Notes under the pieces: generated by a model
Seen by the model: only the letters and a program-made list of their open reading frames with translations
Told to the model about the DNA's origin: nothing
Databases searched by the model: none
Assembly (NCBI GenBank): GCA_963693085.1
Contig: OY856414.1
Span: forward strand, 261,234,001 to 261,298,000
Direction: 5' to 3'
Source of the DNA: Alisma plantago-aquatica
Taxonomy: Eukaryota > Streptophyta > Magnoliopsida > Alismatales > Alismataceae
Length of the DNA: 64,000 nt
Part shown: piece by piece, positions 47,422 to 58,304 of the stretch
How the letters are laid out: each line of letters begins with the position of its first letter
How positions within the stretch are numbered: the first letter of the stretch is position 1
Made by a program: the position numbers and the translations under genes

Positions 47422-50260
47422 GAGGAAAATTGAAAGACCATAAATAGGAGGATTCAAGGAAAGGCGAGTGAAGCTGAGAATGCATCTGCAGATTGAACAT
47501 CAGGCATCTACCTCCACCAGTATCTAAATATTTTAGTTTAGGATATGCTACTTACTGCAAGATATGGAATGCCCAAGCCATCCTTATGCATGTTAAAGAC
47601 ATTATGGCAAGTTGATTGGTGGTTTCGTATTCCCTATTGGAAAAACTTGTGAATGCTTGCCTAGAGAGAGGCCACCAATCACAATGATGTACTTTTTGCA
47701 AAACCTCAAAACTTGGTCAATTGGCCTATGTATGTATCAAACAATTGCTAAACATAGTAGTCTCTCATTTTTTTTGAAACAATTAGCTAAAGGAAGACCC
47801 AAATTTATCAACAACAATATAAGTATAGCTCCAAAATGATCATATCAAACAACCACTTCCCCGCCACAATTGTAGATCAAGTTAACTTCCTTCTTTCCTT
47901 CACATCAATGCACGTGTGTAATTTCACAGAAATCGGGTTTAGCAAATTATATAGATAAGCAACACATTAGTATCATTTAGTGGCTCAAGTATGCCCTTTA
48001 ATCACATATTTGCCTTTGACAATGAGACTAAATTAAAAATTATCATTTAACTTTGTTTTTCTTAAAGTCCTTTGATGACCGCCAACCTACACATAAAATG
48101 TTTTCATGGCCCATTCACATGTTCTCTTCTAAAACCATAAAGCATGTTTTCCTATAATCTTTGTCACTTATCTTTGGTTATATGCTAATGTGTTCCTCAA
48201 ATATATGCATATCACAATACCTTTTATTTTCAATCATAGTTATATATCCAACACATGATATGGAAAAGGAGATCCTATTTCCCAATCTGTAGCATATCTT
48301 GCTAGATGAAAAATTACAATTTTGTAGACACAAATATTTAAATCATCAATGTATTTTAATAAAAAATTTAGACAAAATTTTCTATCTAAATGGGCCCCAA
48401 TTCCTTTTTTAGTTCAAAAAGTCGGTATTTTATCTGTCACCGAAATGGAACATATCTAGGATTCAAAATTATTCTAACCTCTTTGAGTAGCATCAAGATC
48501 AACTCCAATAATTCCATAATTGATGATGACAAAGATGACAGTACCCGATATAATTTTTTGGCCCAACACATTATCATTTTATTTATTTTGAGAAAAAAAT
48601 AGGGATTGTACAAAGGGGATGGGCTCATCCCCAAAAAGATATCTAATCATTTCCCTTCCATACCTTGATGAGTTTAGGGAAATCATACAATTCATATAGC
48701 TCACCTCTCATTTTTACTGCTTGAGTTCATCATTCTCTAATGCACATCTTAGATAAACTACTTTTCACCCTATAGCAAACTCTAGGTCACATAATTGTGG
48801 CACATGATTATTGTTTAATACATGTTGTATAACCAAGCTCTATAGAAATAATATTTTCTAATTTTCCACTCTAAGTGGATGCCTCACCACCATCAAAATA
48901 TCAGTTTGCTTCACCCAAATCATATATATGCAATTAATTAATTATTTTGAACAATCTTATGTTTATTTTTTTTATTCATAACTATTCAAAAATATATGTC
49001 TTATTTTTTATTTGTTAGTTTCTCTACTTTTACCACTTTTTACATGTTGTTTCAACACTCTCATAAGAGGATATCAATGGCAATCTTCTTTATGTAGATA
49101 GGCTGATTTTATTATTATTATTCAAAATTCTTTTTCAATGTGTATCTTTTGTGTGATTACTTATAGCTTACATTTATGAACTCATTTTCCAATTATGTTT
49201 CATAATAATCCAAAGAAAGAAACATACTTTTATCATTGATTATCAATGCATTTTAAAATAATTTTGTGGCAATATGATAACATACAAATACTTATTGATG
49301 TAAAATAACATTCAGCTAAAATCTCACTTGTCCTTTTAAGTCCTTTTAGTTATTTCATTAGTACAAATTCCACAACATTAGCATACTATGATATTGACTT
49401 ATAGTGGAATCATATTTGTATGAATCGTCAAAATGAAGAATTACAAATTATGAAATTATCTTCTGAAGTTTAAGTAAATACTATTCATGATTGATAAGCA
49501 GATAGTAGTGATTCTTGGATATACAATAGTACAATCGCAATATCAATCAATTCAGCTTTATACATGACATAAGGGCTTTTTAAATATATAAATCATTCAA
49601 TATATTATCATTGTCCTAGATTAAAATAAATACATCAAGGTAAATATGGCATAAGAATGCTAGAAATATAAAATTAATTATTTTAAATTTTACTAGGATG
49701 TTATTTGGTAGCCCTTCGAGTAATGATCTATAATAATATGAATAAGTTCATATATGGAAAGTAAAAAAATGTTGTGAAAAAATTCTTTTGAATGTGAATG
49801 TGTCCTACATCTCTCTCTTTCTCCTATGTTCTAATGTTTTCTAGATGGACGCTATAAAGATAAAGAGTATATATACATATCTTTCTACTTATACTCTTGT
49901 TTGGTTTACTTGTAGTATCTATAATGGTCATTTACTTGAAAAACATGAAGGGATATGTAAGATATATAAAAATCCAATGAAACTACTTCATATATGTAAT
50001 TTTGTATGATATCCTTGATTAAATTAAAAAAAATAAATTTATAGTATTGAACAAAAAAATTGATGAGCATGACAAGTGTTTAGAGTAAAGTGTAAAATAT
50101 GATACTTGTAGCCATCAATCAAGAACATCCAATGCTGAAAATCATCCAATGAAAAAGTTGAAAGGTTATCAAACTTTGAATCTAAAATTGTCATGTAAAA
50201 TCTACACAAATTTAAGAAAGACTATATTTTGAAAAGTCAATCATTAAAGATGTAAAATAC
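47422..50260. other. AT-rich unassigned sequence, perhaps Helitron body
   Basis: No supported gene. A small frame at 47612-47839 is not recognised. The right end has a Helitron-like terminus (next entry), so part of this stretch may be a non-autonomous Helitron, but no 5' terminus was identified. Confidence 0.3.
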
Positions 50261-50288
50261 CATGTGCAAAGCTCGTGCATTTACTAGT
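50261..50288 (+). mobile_element. Helitron-like 3' terminus
   Basis: CATGTGCAAAGCTCGTGCAT, then TTACTAGT. Plant Helitron-type ends commonly have a short GTGC/GCAC hairpin a few bases before CTAGT; here the hairpin is mutated. The following base is A rather than the usual T, so this is tentative. Confidence 0.4.
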
Positions 50289-50309
50289 AATATATTATAA
50301 CACGTTTCT

Positions 50310-50968
50310 TGTAACACCCCTGTCCTAGGTTATGGCTTAACCCTAGAAGTTTTGCTTAAATAAGTTACTTACCAATTGATTCTAATCTTTTGAAAAGTAA
50401 TTAAGGCTTCTTGTGAAGTTGTTTTCAAAGTTTGAGCTTAATTGCAAACTAATTGTGCATTATATGAAAGTCTAAGTGAAAAGTGCAATTTACCCAAGAT
50501 GAGGGGTTAAATTGCAAATGTACTATGTGGAATGTGTCCTAAGTGTTTTAGTATCATAAGGAAGAGAGTGATGCTAAGTGGGGGATTGTGGAAAGCCTAA
50601 ATCCCAAGTTATAACTTGTTTAAACAATGCTAGTACTTTGTGCACCAATTTTGGTACAATTTGTAATTTACTCAATATATGGGGTTAAAATGTTAATTAA
50701 CACCTCTAGAGTGTCCCTACTCCCTTTATGTATATTTTAGAGGAAAGATAAAGAAGGAGAAACTATGTTTGAGTCACCATTGAGTGATGATACTCTTGGT
50801 AATGAAAGACCAAGAATGAGTTGAAGGCAAGAGCCTTATATGTGTTGTATCGAGTTGTAGACTTGATATAAGGAGTCCTATCAGCCAAGGAGCCAAAATA
50901 GGAGCCTCATATCAGTTTGTTGAGCCTTGGAAAAGGCCATGATGGGAAGAGCACCTCGAGGAGGTGAC
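50310..50968 (+). repeat. First 660 bp of a B-type LTR in plus orientation
   Basis: TGTAACACCCCTGTCCTAGG and what follows is the reverse complement of the end of the element B LTR (43987 downward), including the AAAGTAATTAAGGC segment that the left B LTR lost. Similarity continues to the GAGGAGGTGA phrase near 50968 and then stops abruptly where Athila-like sequence begins. Confidence 0.8.
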
Positions 50969-51782
50969 GTGGAATATTATCACACTAACAAATTCACTTA
51001 GGGTTGAAATCCCTGAGCTTTTGTCAAAACCTTGGCCAATAATACCATCCACAAGCGGACGGGTCTTATGGAAATATAGTTAAGGATCGAATCCAAAAGG
51101 ACAACATTTTAAAGAATCTTTGTTAGTAAAGTCTAATTCAAGTAAGACTAATGTTTAGAATGATTGGTTGATTTGAGGTTAATGAAACTAATTGCAAGAA
51201 AGTAAAGAGAAAAATTAAAGTCAGATCTAGATTAATGATATGGAATTGCTGGGATGGTCCCGGGTTTCACCACCACTACATATAAAAACACATCCAAACA
51301 TTAGCAATTCAGGCAAGATATAACTATCCAAATAGAGCTACTGCAAAACCCCCCATATGGGTGTTAGGTTCACGTAAGCATCACCTTAGGCATCAGATGT
51401 CTTGTCACCATCCAGATCACACACTTACGGCTCCGAAGATACAAAAATACAACTAAGGTTGTGGGCACCCTATATAGGCGTTAGGCACACACAGAATTAT
51501 CACCATAGGCTAGATGGCTTGTCCCCTTATAGATCACACACTTATGACCTCAAGGAATCCTATCACAAGTTCTCATCAAGGAGTCAACCGCACTAATCGA
51601 TAAGCAAGCAAGCGATTAATCTACAAACAAACATCGATGATTAACAAAGAAGATACATAAATCCAACTAAGGTTGTGGACCCCCTATACAAGCGTTAGGC
51701 ACACAAAAGCATCATCATAGGCTAGATGATTTGTCCCCTCACGGATCATACACTTATGACCTTAAGGAATCCCATTCTATTT
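50969..51782 (-). repeat. Athila-like LTR, left segment
   Basis: Contains CAAGCGGACGGGTC...GATCGAATCC, a phrase typical of Athila-type LTR ends, and three imperfect copies of a roughly 105-bp unit (about 51340-51430, 51452-51556 and 51672-51776) with GCGTTAGGCACACA and AGATCACACACTTATGACC. It continues after the CACTA element at 58305. Confidence 0.6.
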
Positions 51783-51785
51783 CTA

Positions 51786-51801
51786 CACTACTACAGAAAC
51801 A
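51786..51801 (+). repeat. CACTA left terminal inverted repeat
   Basis: CACTACTACAGAAACA, an exact complement of 58286-58301. Confidence 0.97.
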
Positions 51802-51819
51802 GCATTCAGTGTCGCTTTT

Positions 51820-52235
51820 TTGGGCGTCGGTTCTTTACGAAAACCGACGCCTACACTATTAGACGTCGGTTATTTAGGCAAACCGACGTCTATATTCGAA
51901 GACCAGCCAGACACAGATACCGCTTTGAATACATCATCAGTTGTTAATAACAAACTGACGCCTAAAGTTGCCTGCGAAATCCAATTTTCGAGCAAAAAAA
52001 ATAGTGTCACTTTCAGCGTCGGTTATGTAGATAGAAACTGACGCCTATGCGCGATGAAAATTTGCGCGAAAAGTGTCACTTTCAGCGTCGGTTAACCTTT
52101 TATAACCGACGCTGAAAGTGGTTCCCGCCAAACAATTTCGTGAAAATATCGTCCAATTAGACGTCGGTTGGTTCAAACAACCGACGCTAAAGAGGTTTAG
52201 GCGTCGGTTGTTTGAAACAACCGACGCTATTTTGG
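51820..52235. repeat. CACTA left subterminal repeats
   Basis: About ten copies of (G/A)CGTCGGTT or AACCGACG(C/T), mostly arranged as facing pairs around 6-14 bases. The best pair, 52077-52120, has 18-bp perfect arms and an 8-base loop. Subterminal repeats of CACTA elements bind the TNPA-type protein. Confidence 0.9.
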
Positions 52236-52239
52236 AACT

Positions 52240-52680
52240 TAATATCCCGCGATCGCCCGACTCTTCCCCTTTCTTTTGTTTCATTGCGAGTCGATTTCCC
52301 TTTTCTTCTCTGATGTCGCCCAACCACGCCGCCGATTTCTCCTCCACGAAAGCTCCTTCTTCCTCCACGACAGCGCCGCCGCGCCGCCAGCGCACCCCCT
52401 TCTCCGCCGCCACTGTTACTGCCTTCTTCCCCTTCTCCGCGCCCCCTTCTCCGCTGCGCCCCCTTCTCCGCAGCCACTGCTTCTCCTTGGTCTGCCTTTC
52501 CTGCCACCTGGAGCTCGCCGCCGCGCCGCCTTCCTCCTTGCCGCCGCCAGCCGACGCCGCTGCTCCTTGGTCTGTCTGCCCTACCGCCTGGAGCTCACCG
52601 GCCACCGCTGCACCTGCCTGCCCTGCCGCCTGGAGCTCGCCGGTCACCGCCACCACTGCTGGGAGGTCAGTTGTTGTTGC
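52240..52680 (+). other. GC-rich leader or first exon of the CACTA gene
   Basis: About 440 bp rich in GCCGCC, open on both strands. Plus-strand reading gives Ala/Pro/Ser-rich low-complexity peptide (CCGCCTGGAGCTC-type repeats near 52580-52640) and ends at GGGAG|GTCAGT, a good splice donor near 52665. Similar GC-rich first exons occur in plant genes and CACTA leaders. I do not assign a product. Confidence 0.45.
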
Positions 52681-52742
52681 TCGTCTAATATTGCATCTAA
52701 ATCTTGGTTTCACCACTTCTTTCACTGAGAACTGAGAAGAAT

Positions 52743-52784
52743 GGCCTACCACGGCCGTGCTGCCCAGCACGGCCGTGGTAGGCC
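52743..52784. repeat. 20-bp perfect palindrome with two CACGGCCGTG sites
   Basis: Arms 52743-52762 and 52765-52784 are exact complements around CC. Each contains CACGGCCGTG, itself palindromic. Three more copies lie near the other end at 57839, 57899 and 57917. Confidence 0.95.
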
Positions 52785-52933
52785 AACACAGCCACGGCCT
52801 TGTTTGATTTGATTTAAACCCTAATTTGATTTAAATCCATTCTAGCATCCTAATTTGATTTGATTAAACCCTAACATTGATGAAACCCTAACATCAATTG
52901 TGATGAAACCCTAACATGTACATATCTATTATT

Positions 52934-53881
52934 GTGTTTGTTGGCCTAGAATCCCGTCCAAGATTGACTCATTAGGAGTAAATCTTGGATAGTCCCCGGT
53001 TTGGGACTGTTCTTGAACACCTAATCTCACTTAGGATGTAAGTGTATAATGTGTATTGGGTTTTTGAGAAAATTTCGGCAGCATTTCCCCGTTTGTTCTC
53101 TAAGTACATATGTACTTAGAGAACAGCGGGGAAATGCTGCCGAAATTTTCTCAAAAACCCAATACACATTATACACTTACTAGTGAGATTAGGTGTTCAA
53201 GGATGGGATAGGTGGTACACATTTATTATATATAAGAATGACATCAAATGTGTTTGTTGGCCTAGAAACCCGTTCAAGATTGACTCATTAGGAGTAAATC
53301 TTGGATAGTCCCCGGTTTGGGACTGTTCTTGAACACCTAATCTCACTTAGGATGTAAGTGTATAGTGTGTATTGGGTTTTCGAGAAAATTTTGGCAGCAT
53401 TTCCCCGTTTGTTCTCTAAGTACATATGTACTTAGAGAACAGCGGGGAAATGCTGCCGAAATTTTCTTGAAAACCCAATACACATTATATACTTACTAGT
53501 GAGATTAGGTGTTTAAGGATGGGATAGGTGGTACACATTTATTATATATAATAATGACATCAAATGTGTTTTTCGGCCTAGAAACCCGTCCAAGATTGAC
53601 TCATTAGGAGTAAATCTTGGATAGTCCCCGGTTTGGGACTGTTCTTGAACACCTAATCTCACTTAGGATGTAAGTGTATAATGTGTATTGGGTTTTCGAG
53701 AAAATTTCGGCAGCATTTCCCCATTTGTTCTCTAAGTACATATGTACTTAGAGAACAGCGGGGAAATGCTGCCGAAATTTTCTTGAAAACCCAATACACA
53801 TTATACACTTACTAGTGAGATTAGGTGTTCAAGGATGGGATAGGTGGTACACATTTATTATATATAAGAATGACATCACAT
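52934..53881. repeat. Three tandem 316-bp units, each with a long hairpin
   Basis: Units start at 52934, 53250 and 53566 with an exact 316-base period. In each, about 70-base arms meet without a loop at ACATATGT (first centre 53110/53111); with a small bulge the pairing extends to about 95 bases per arm (roughly 53013-53204). Differences between units are few. The arrangement lies upstream of the gene at 54009, probably within its leader intron. Confidence 0.95.
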
Positions 53882-53900
53882 TTAGAGACATGTATGTTTA

Positions 53901-53997
53901 TACAAATGCTAAATGTTTGCCTTTTTCTAGTTAATACAAATGCTAAATGTTTGCCTTTTTCTAGTTAATACAAATGCTAAATGTTTGCCTTTTTAAT
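53901..53997. repeat. 34-bp tandem repeat, 2.8 copies
   Basis: TACAAATGCTAAATGTTTGC begins at 53901, 53935 and 53969, just before the splice acceptor and start codon of the CACTA gene. Confidence 0.94.
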
Positions 53998-54008
53998 GAC
54001 ATTTTCAG

Positions 54009-57000
54009 ATGGCTGACCATGATGAGCATGATGTCCATGATGAGTATGAAGTCCATGATGAGCATGTTGTCCATGACGAGCATGGCGAGGATACCAATGT
54101 AAGTTCTAAAACCATATCCTGTATTTCTATAAAATTCATTATCTTCTAGTTATGTCATATATCTTATATTTCTATATTGGGCTAATTCAGTGTGTTTATT
54201 TTTATCAAATTTTAGGTTGATGATGCACATGTACCCATTGAAGCACTGGAGCAACTTGATGCGCAGCACCAAACACTTAACAAGAAAATGGGCATCACTC
54301 TGTTGAAGAATTTAATAGCGCTTAGTGGAAGTGGATCCAAATTGGTTGTGGAGTTTGATAATGGAGGAAATGCAATTGGAGTGAACAGCAATAATTTTGT
54401 AAACTATCTTGGGTGTACCACTCGGAGCCATTGTGGTGTTAAGTATGATAATTGGCATAAAGTTCCTCAGGGGAAAAAAGACTTGATATGGAAGGATTTA
54501 TGCGTGAGTTATTATTATTAGCAATTCTATTTTGTAGATTACAAATTCTATTATTTGCAATTCTATTTTGGATACTAGTTAATAACATTTCTATTTTACA
54601 GAATCTGTTTGCATTGGATGAGAAGTTGCATCGTAAAAGTGTGATGCAACGCGCTGGAAAGATGCTTAGGAATTATAGGACAAATCTGAACAGAGAATAC
54701 ATAAAAGAGGGTGATAAGAAAAAGAAGTCAGCCCTTGAACAATGGAACTTCTTGGACAAAGAAGATTGGGACAATTTTGTTGCTTCAAGAAAATCTGAAG
54801 AATTCAAGGTATTAGGTGTCACTCCCAATTTAATTAATATACATTGTATTCACCTATTCAAGATTAACATTTAGTGATACTAACCAAATCATTAATGTGC
54901 ATACTAACTAGGCCCTCAGTGACGCACAAAAACCAAGGCGTGCACTGAATGTGCATGACCACACTATGGGTCCAAAAGGCTATGCAAGCGTTCGCCAAAG
55001 ACTACATGCGGAGTCTGCGGCTACTCAGGAGTCTGCTCCTACTCAGGAGTCTGCTCCTACTCAGGAGTCTGCCACACCCATGCCTCACCATGACATCTGG
55101 ATAGGTGGGAGGCAAAACAAGAAGGGTGAAATAAAGAAGCCCGTAACTGCTGAGGCGGCTGCGAAAATGGTAAAATACAACTCTTAGAGCAATCATTTGA
55201 ATATTGATTATTTGTGGTGTTAACTTACCAATTTCTGTTGATGGTGATTAGCGGGAGCTGCACGAGCAGAGGAAACAAGGCACGTTCATCCCTCAGGGCA
55301 CAAGGGATGAATTGACAGTTGCTCTGGGTAACCTAGAGCATCCTGGACGTGTTAGGGGTGCAGGCGTTGGTGTGGGCATCAAAGCATTCTTTGGGCCATC
55401 CCAGCGCAAACCCAGAGCGGGACTTTCTCAAGAAGAGGTAACCTATTCTTTTTTTAGAATGTTACTGCAAAAGAAAATTCAATAATAAGAAGCTAATGTT
55501 TCTTTTATCCATGTATAGGAGAATAAGAGAGTCGAGGATATAGTTGCTAAGAAGGTCAACGATGTAGTTTCTGAGAAGGTCAAGGAAGAATTGCTGCGGT
55601 GGCAGGCATCTCAGGCTTCCAATCAGCCTATGGCGACCCACTCTTCTCCTGATGCACAGACTGCGAGTAATCTTGGAGACCCATCGCCTAACACGTCTGT
55701 TGTAAGTATTGTTTATGACATTGTAGCTAGTCTTTTCAAGATGATATGTTTTCAAGATGATATGTATATATGTATAACATTCTTTACGTAAATTTGTAGG
55801 CATTGAAGCCATGCCGCTTAAGAATACAAGACTATGTTGTTGCATAGGCGCAAGCTTACCCGTCCCTTCCTGGGGAAAGGTTTCACGGGACTCCAATGCC
55901 ACAGGGCTACGTTCGTGTGGGCCCATTACGTGTGTTACCCGATTGGAGGGAATCTACATTGCCATATCCCCACCTAGATATTGATACACTTGCTGAGGCA
56001 GAAGGCGGGGTCATATTGTGGCCCAAAGCAGATGTCGTCTATACTACTGAAATTGTAAGATAAATTTACATTGATTTAGACTGTTAATGTGTATATATGA
56101 TGTCAACTGATCTGAAATTATATATACAGGTTAAAAAGAAGACACCAGGAGCACTTAGGCCTCCACCTCCACTTCCCGCATTACCAACTTGGGTTCCAAC
56201 TGACCTAACATACCTGTTAGGTCCTGCTTGTAGGGGAATGGCATGTTGGCTACAGGCACATAATATACATTGCCCGATAATTGTTTCTTTAGATGCAGAT
56301 TATGCAGGTCAATCATACGATAGCTCTTTATTTATACGAGATATTATTGAGTTGTTTATGTATGATTGGATGAATACATCAATGATAGAGACATGGATAA
56401 GGTGAGATCTTGTTTATACATCCATATACCTTGTGTAAGATCTGGTGATCTGGTTTCTTATATATTAATGCATACGTAATACATGTTTTGTAGCTACTTT
56501 GTCGAAGATCATTGCAAACAATTTGCATTTGATCATGTGGGATTTTTGATTCCATCATTGATTAGTATGGTAGCTAAAGACCCTGATAATGTTCAACAAT
56601 ACTGTATAGATGCTTTTACAATTTTTGGTCAGAAAAAGAAGACGATAATAATAGCTCCATTCAATGTCAAGTAAGTTTACTTTATTTATAATTTGGACTT
56701 AAGAAAATTCCATTTTTATTGTGCATTTTGAGTTATTAATTGTTAACTTTTTACCTCTAGCGGTAAACATTGGGAGTTAATAGTTATTGTCCCCGGGACA
56801 TTCACTGTTTATTATCTAGATCTCGCGGGAAGTACATTAAACACTAAAATTGGACACGTAATGAGAATGCCATTATTCTGGTGAGAAATATTTCATTTTT
56901 GTATCTGTTAACATCTGTTATTACATTACTATTTACTTATGTAATTTACTATGTTATATTAACATGTAGGGGTTTAGATCATTCTAAAAGGCTGGAGGAA

Positions 57001-57476
57001 CAGTTCCAAGGAAAAAGAACCAGCCAATAAATTGGCAGAACGTACAAGTAAGTTCCCGACTCCAATGTATATATTATTGATGTGAATTGTGCTTAGTTGT
57101 ATTATTTTGTATGTTTCAATTTATAGTGCGCTACACAAGACAATGGTTGGGCATGCGCATACTATGTGATGCGATTTATGCAGATGATTATCAAACATGC
57201 CGCATTGGACATCGATACCATACATGAGGTATTATATATAGTCTCATTAGTTAGTATGAAATATATCAATCTTATTTTTATATTATTACTTATATATATA
57301 CATCATTCTCTTTGCAGGTGTTTAAAACTGACCACACTATAGGTAAACGCTTAAAAAATATACATGCTCCATATACGATGGAAGCATTAAATGAAATAAG
57401 AGAAGAATGGGAAAAAGCCATACAAGCAGTGGCAACTGTAAGATATAATTGGGATGTTGATAGCGATAATGAATGA
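54009..57476 (+). pseudogene. CACTA gene: Ptta/En/Spm-type protein with C-terminal Ulp1 protease
   Basis: Exons inferred from GT-AG sites with kept phase: 54009-54098, 54216-54503, 54602-54808, 54912-55169, 55252-55437, 55519-55701, 55800-56054, 56130-56401, 56494-56670, 56761-56880, about 56970-57047, 57127-57228 and 57319-57476. The N-terminus is His/Asp-rich. Exons 2-4 carry the plant Ptta-type pattern (YDNWHKVPQGKKDLIW; DWDNFVASRKSEEFK; MGPKGYASVRQRL). TQESAP repeats follow. The C-terminus is a Ulp1/C48 cysteine protease with His in GKHWELIVIVP, Asp in YYLDLAG, and Gln and Cys in TQDNGWACAYYV. Stops at 55845-55847 (TAG) and 56985-56987 (TAA), plus a frame mismatch entering that exon, break it. 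In CACTA elements such proteins bind the subterminal repeats; the protease role is unknown. Confidence 0.85.
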
Positions 57477-57645
57477 TACTTTATAAATGAATATTTCTGA
57501 ATGTTAATACATGTATTTGAATGTTTCTATATGTGTGAATGTGAGAATTGAATTGATGTCTGAATGTATCTACTTGTGTAAAATTTTCCTTGGGACTTTT
57601 GCAGGTTTGTGGCCTGTTTGTAGGCTGATATCAATGGATGTCGTA

Positions 57646-57677
57646 AACCTGCAGTTCAGAAAACTGAACTGCAGGTT
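57646..57677. repeat. 14-bp hairpin downstream of the CACTA gene
   Basis: AACCTGCAGTTCAG pairs with CTGAACTGCAGGTT around AAAA. It lies about 170 bases after the stop codon, in a stretch with further GGCCTG/CAGGCC complementarity (57611-57710). It may be a transcript-end structure. Confidence 0.85.
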
Positions 57678-57774
57678 CTCATCCTGCTGACCAGCCACAG
57701 CAGGCCTGCAAACTGATATGAAAAAAAAAGATATAGGTGTCAGTTATTTACAGAAAACCGTCAGCAAAGACCTA

Positions 57775-58275
57775 CAGCGTCGGTCATTGGATATAAACCG
57801 ACGCCTAATAGTACAAACAACCCGACCGTGCAGGAAAGCACGGCCGTGGTGGAAAAGGCGTCGGTTATTCATATAACACCGACGCCTATAGTACTAAACA
57901 CGGCCGTGCAGGGAAGCACGGCCGTGTCATCTTGAAGTATGGCGTCGGTTTTTTATAGAAAACCGACGCCAAAAGGGTTCGCGCCACAGAAAACAGCATC
58001 ATCTAGGACTCTTTCTGCGTTGGTTACCAAGTAAACACCGACGCTATAGTCCATATAGGCGTCAGTCTTTTAGTAGATAACCGACGCAGAATGTGTCCTA
58101 GATGACGCCATTTTCTGTGGCGTGAACCCTTTTGGCATCGGTTATCTACTAAAAGACCGACGCCTATATGTTAAATAGGCGTCGGTTAAAAAACCGACGT
58201 CGAAGTGTTCGACCTTTAGCGGCGCCCACATAGGCGTCGCTCAGAAACCGACGCCAAAGGGGGTTAAACAATCGA
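57775..58275. repeat. CACTA right subterminal repeats
   Basis: About a dozen GCGTCGGTT/AACCGACGC copies in facing pairs, mixed with three CACGGCCGTG sites (57839-57848, 57899-57908, 57917-57926). A longer inverted pair links about 57970-58060 with 58065-58135 (CACAGAAAACAGCATC-like and its complement). Confidence 0.9.
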
Positions 58276-58285
58276 TGCCAAAGGT

Positions 58286-58301
58286 TGTTTCTGTAGTAGT
58301 G
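58286..58301 (-). repeat. CACTA right terminal inverted repeat
   Basis: TGTTTCTGTAGTAGTG, exact complement of the left end, followed by the target duplication CTA. Confidence 0.97.
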
Positions 58302-58304
58302 CTA

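Larger units (their letters stand above)
51786..58301 (+). mobile_element. Complete CACTA (En/Spm) transposon, 6,516 bp
   Basis: Perfect 16-bp terminal inverted repeats begin CACTACTACAGAAACA, and a 3-bp target duplication CTA lies at 51783-51785 and 58302-58304. Both ends have subterminal GCGTCGGTT/AACCGACGC repeats. Inside are a GC-rich leader, three tandem 316-bp hairpin units, and one gene (54009-57476) of Ptta plus Ulp1 type with stops. There is no TNP2-type transposase, so the element needs one supplied in trans. Clean ends suggest it inserted late, after the Athila-like element. Confidence 0.95.

Noticed and set aside
47612..47839. 75-residue frame on the plus strand as a possible gene fragment
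   Set aside because: No recognised motif, AT-rich context and no splice or neighbour support; left as unassigned.
52045..52770. Open frames of 241 residues (minus) and 205 residues (plus) over the same DNA
   Set aside because: GCC-rich repeats make both strands stop-free. The minus frame also runs through the CACTA subterminal repeats, so it is not a gene; the plus side is at most a leader exon.
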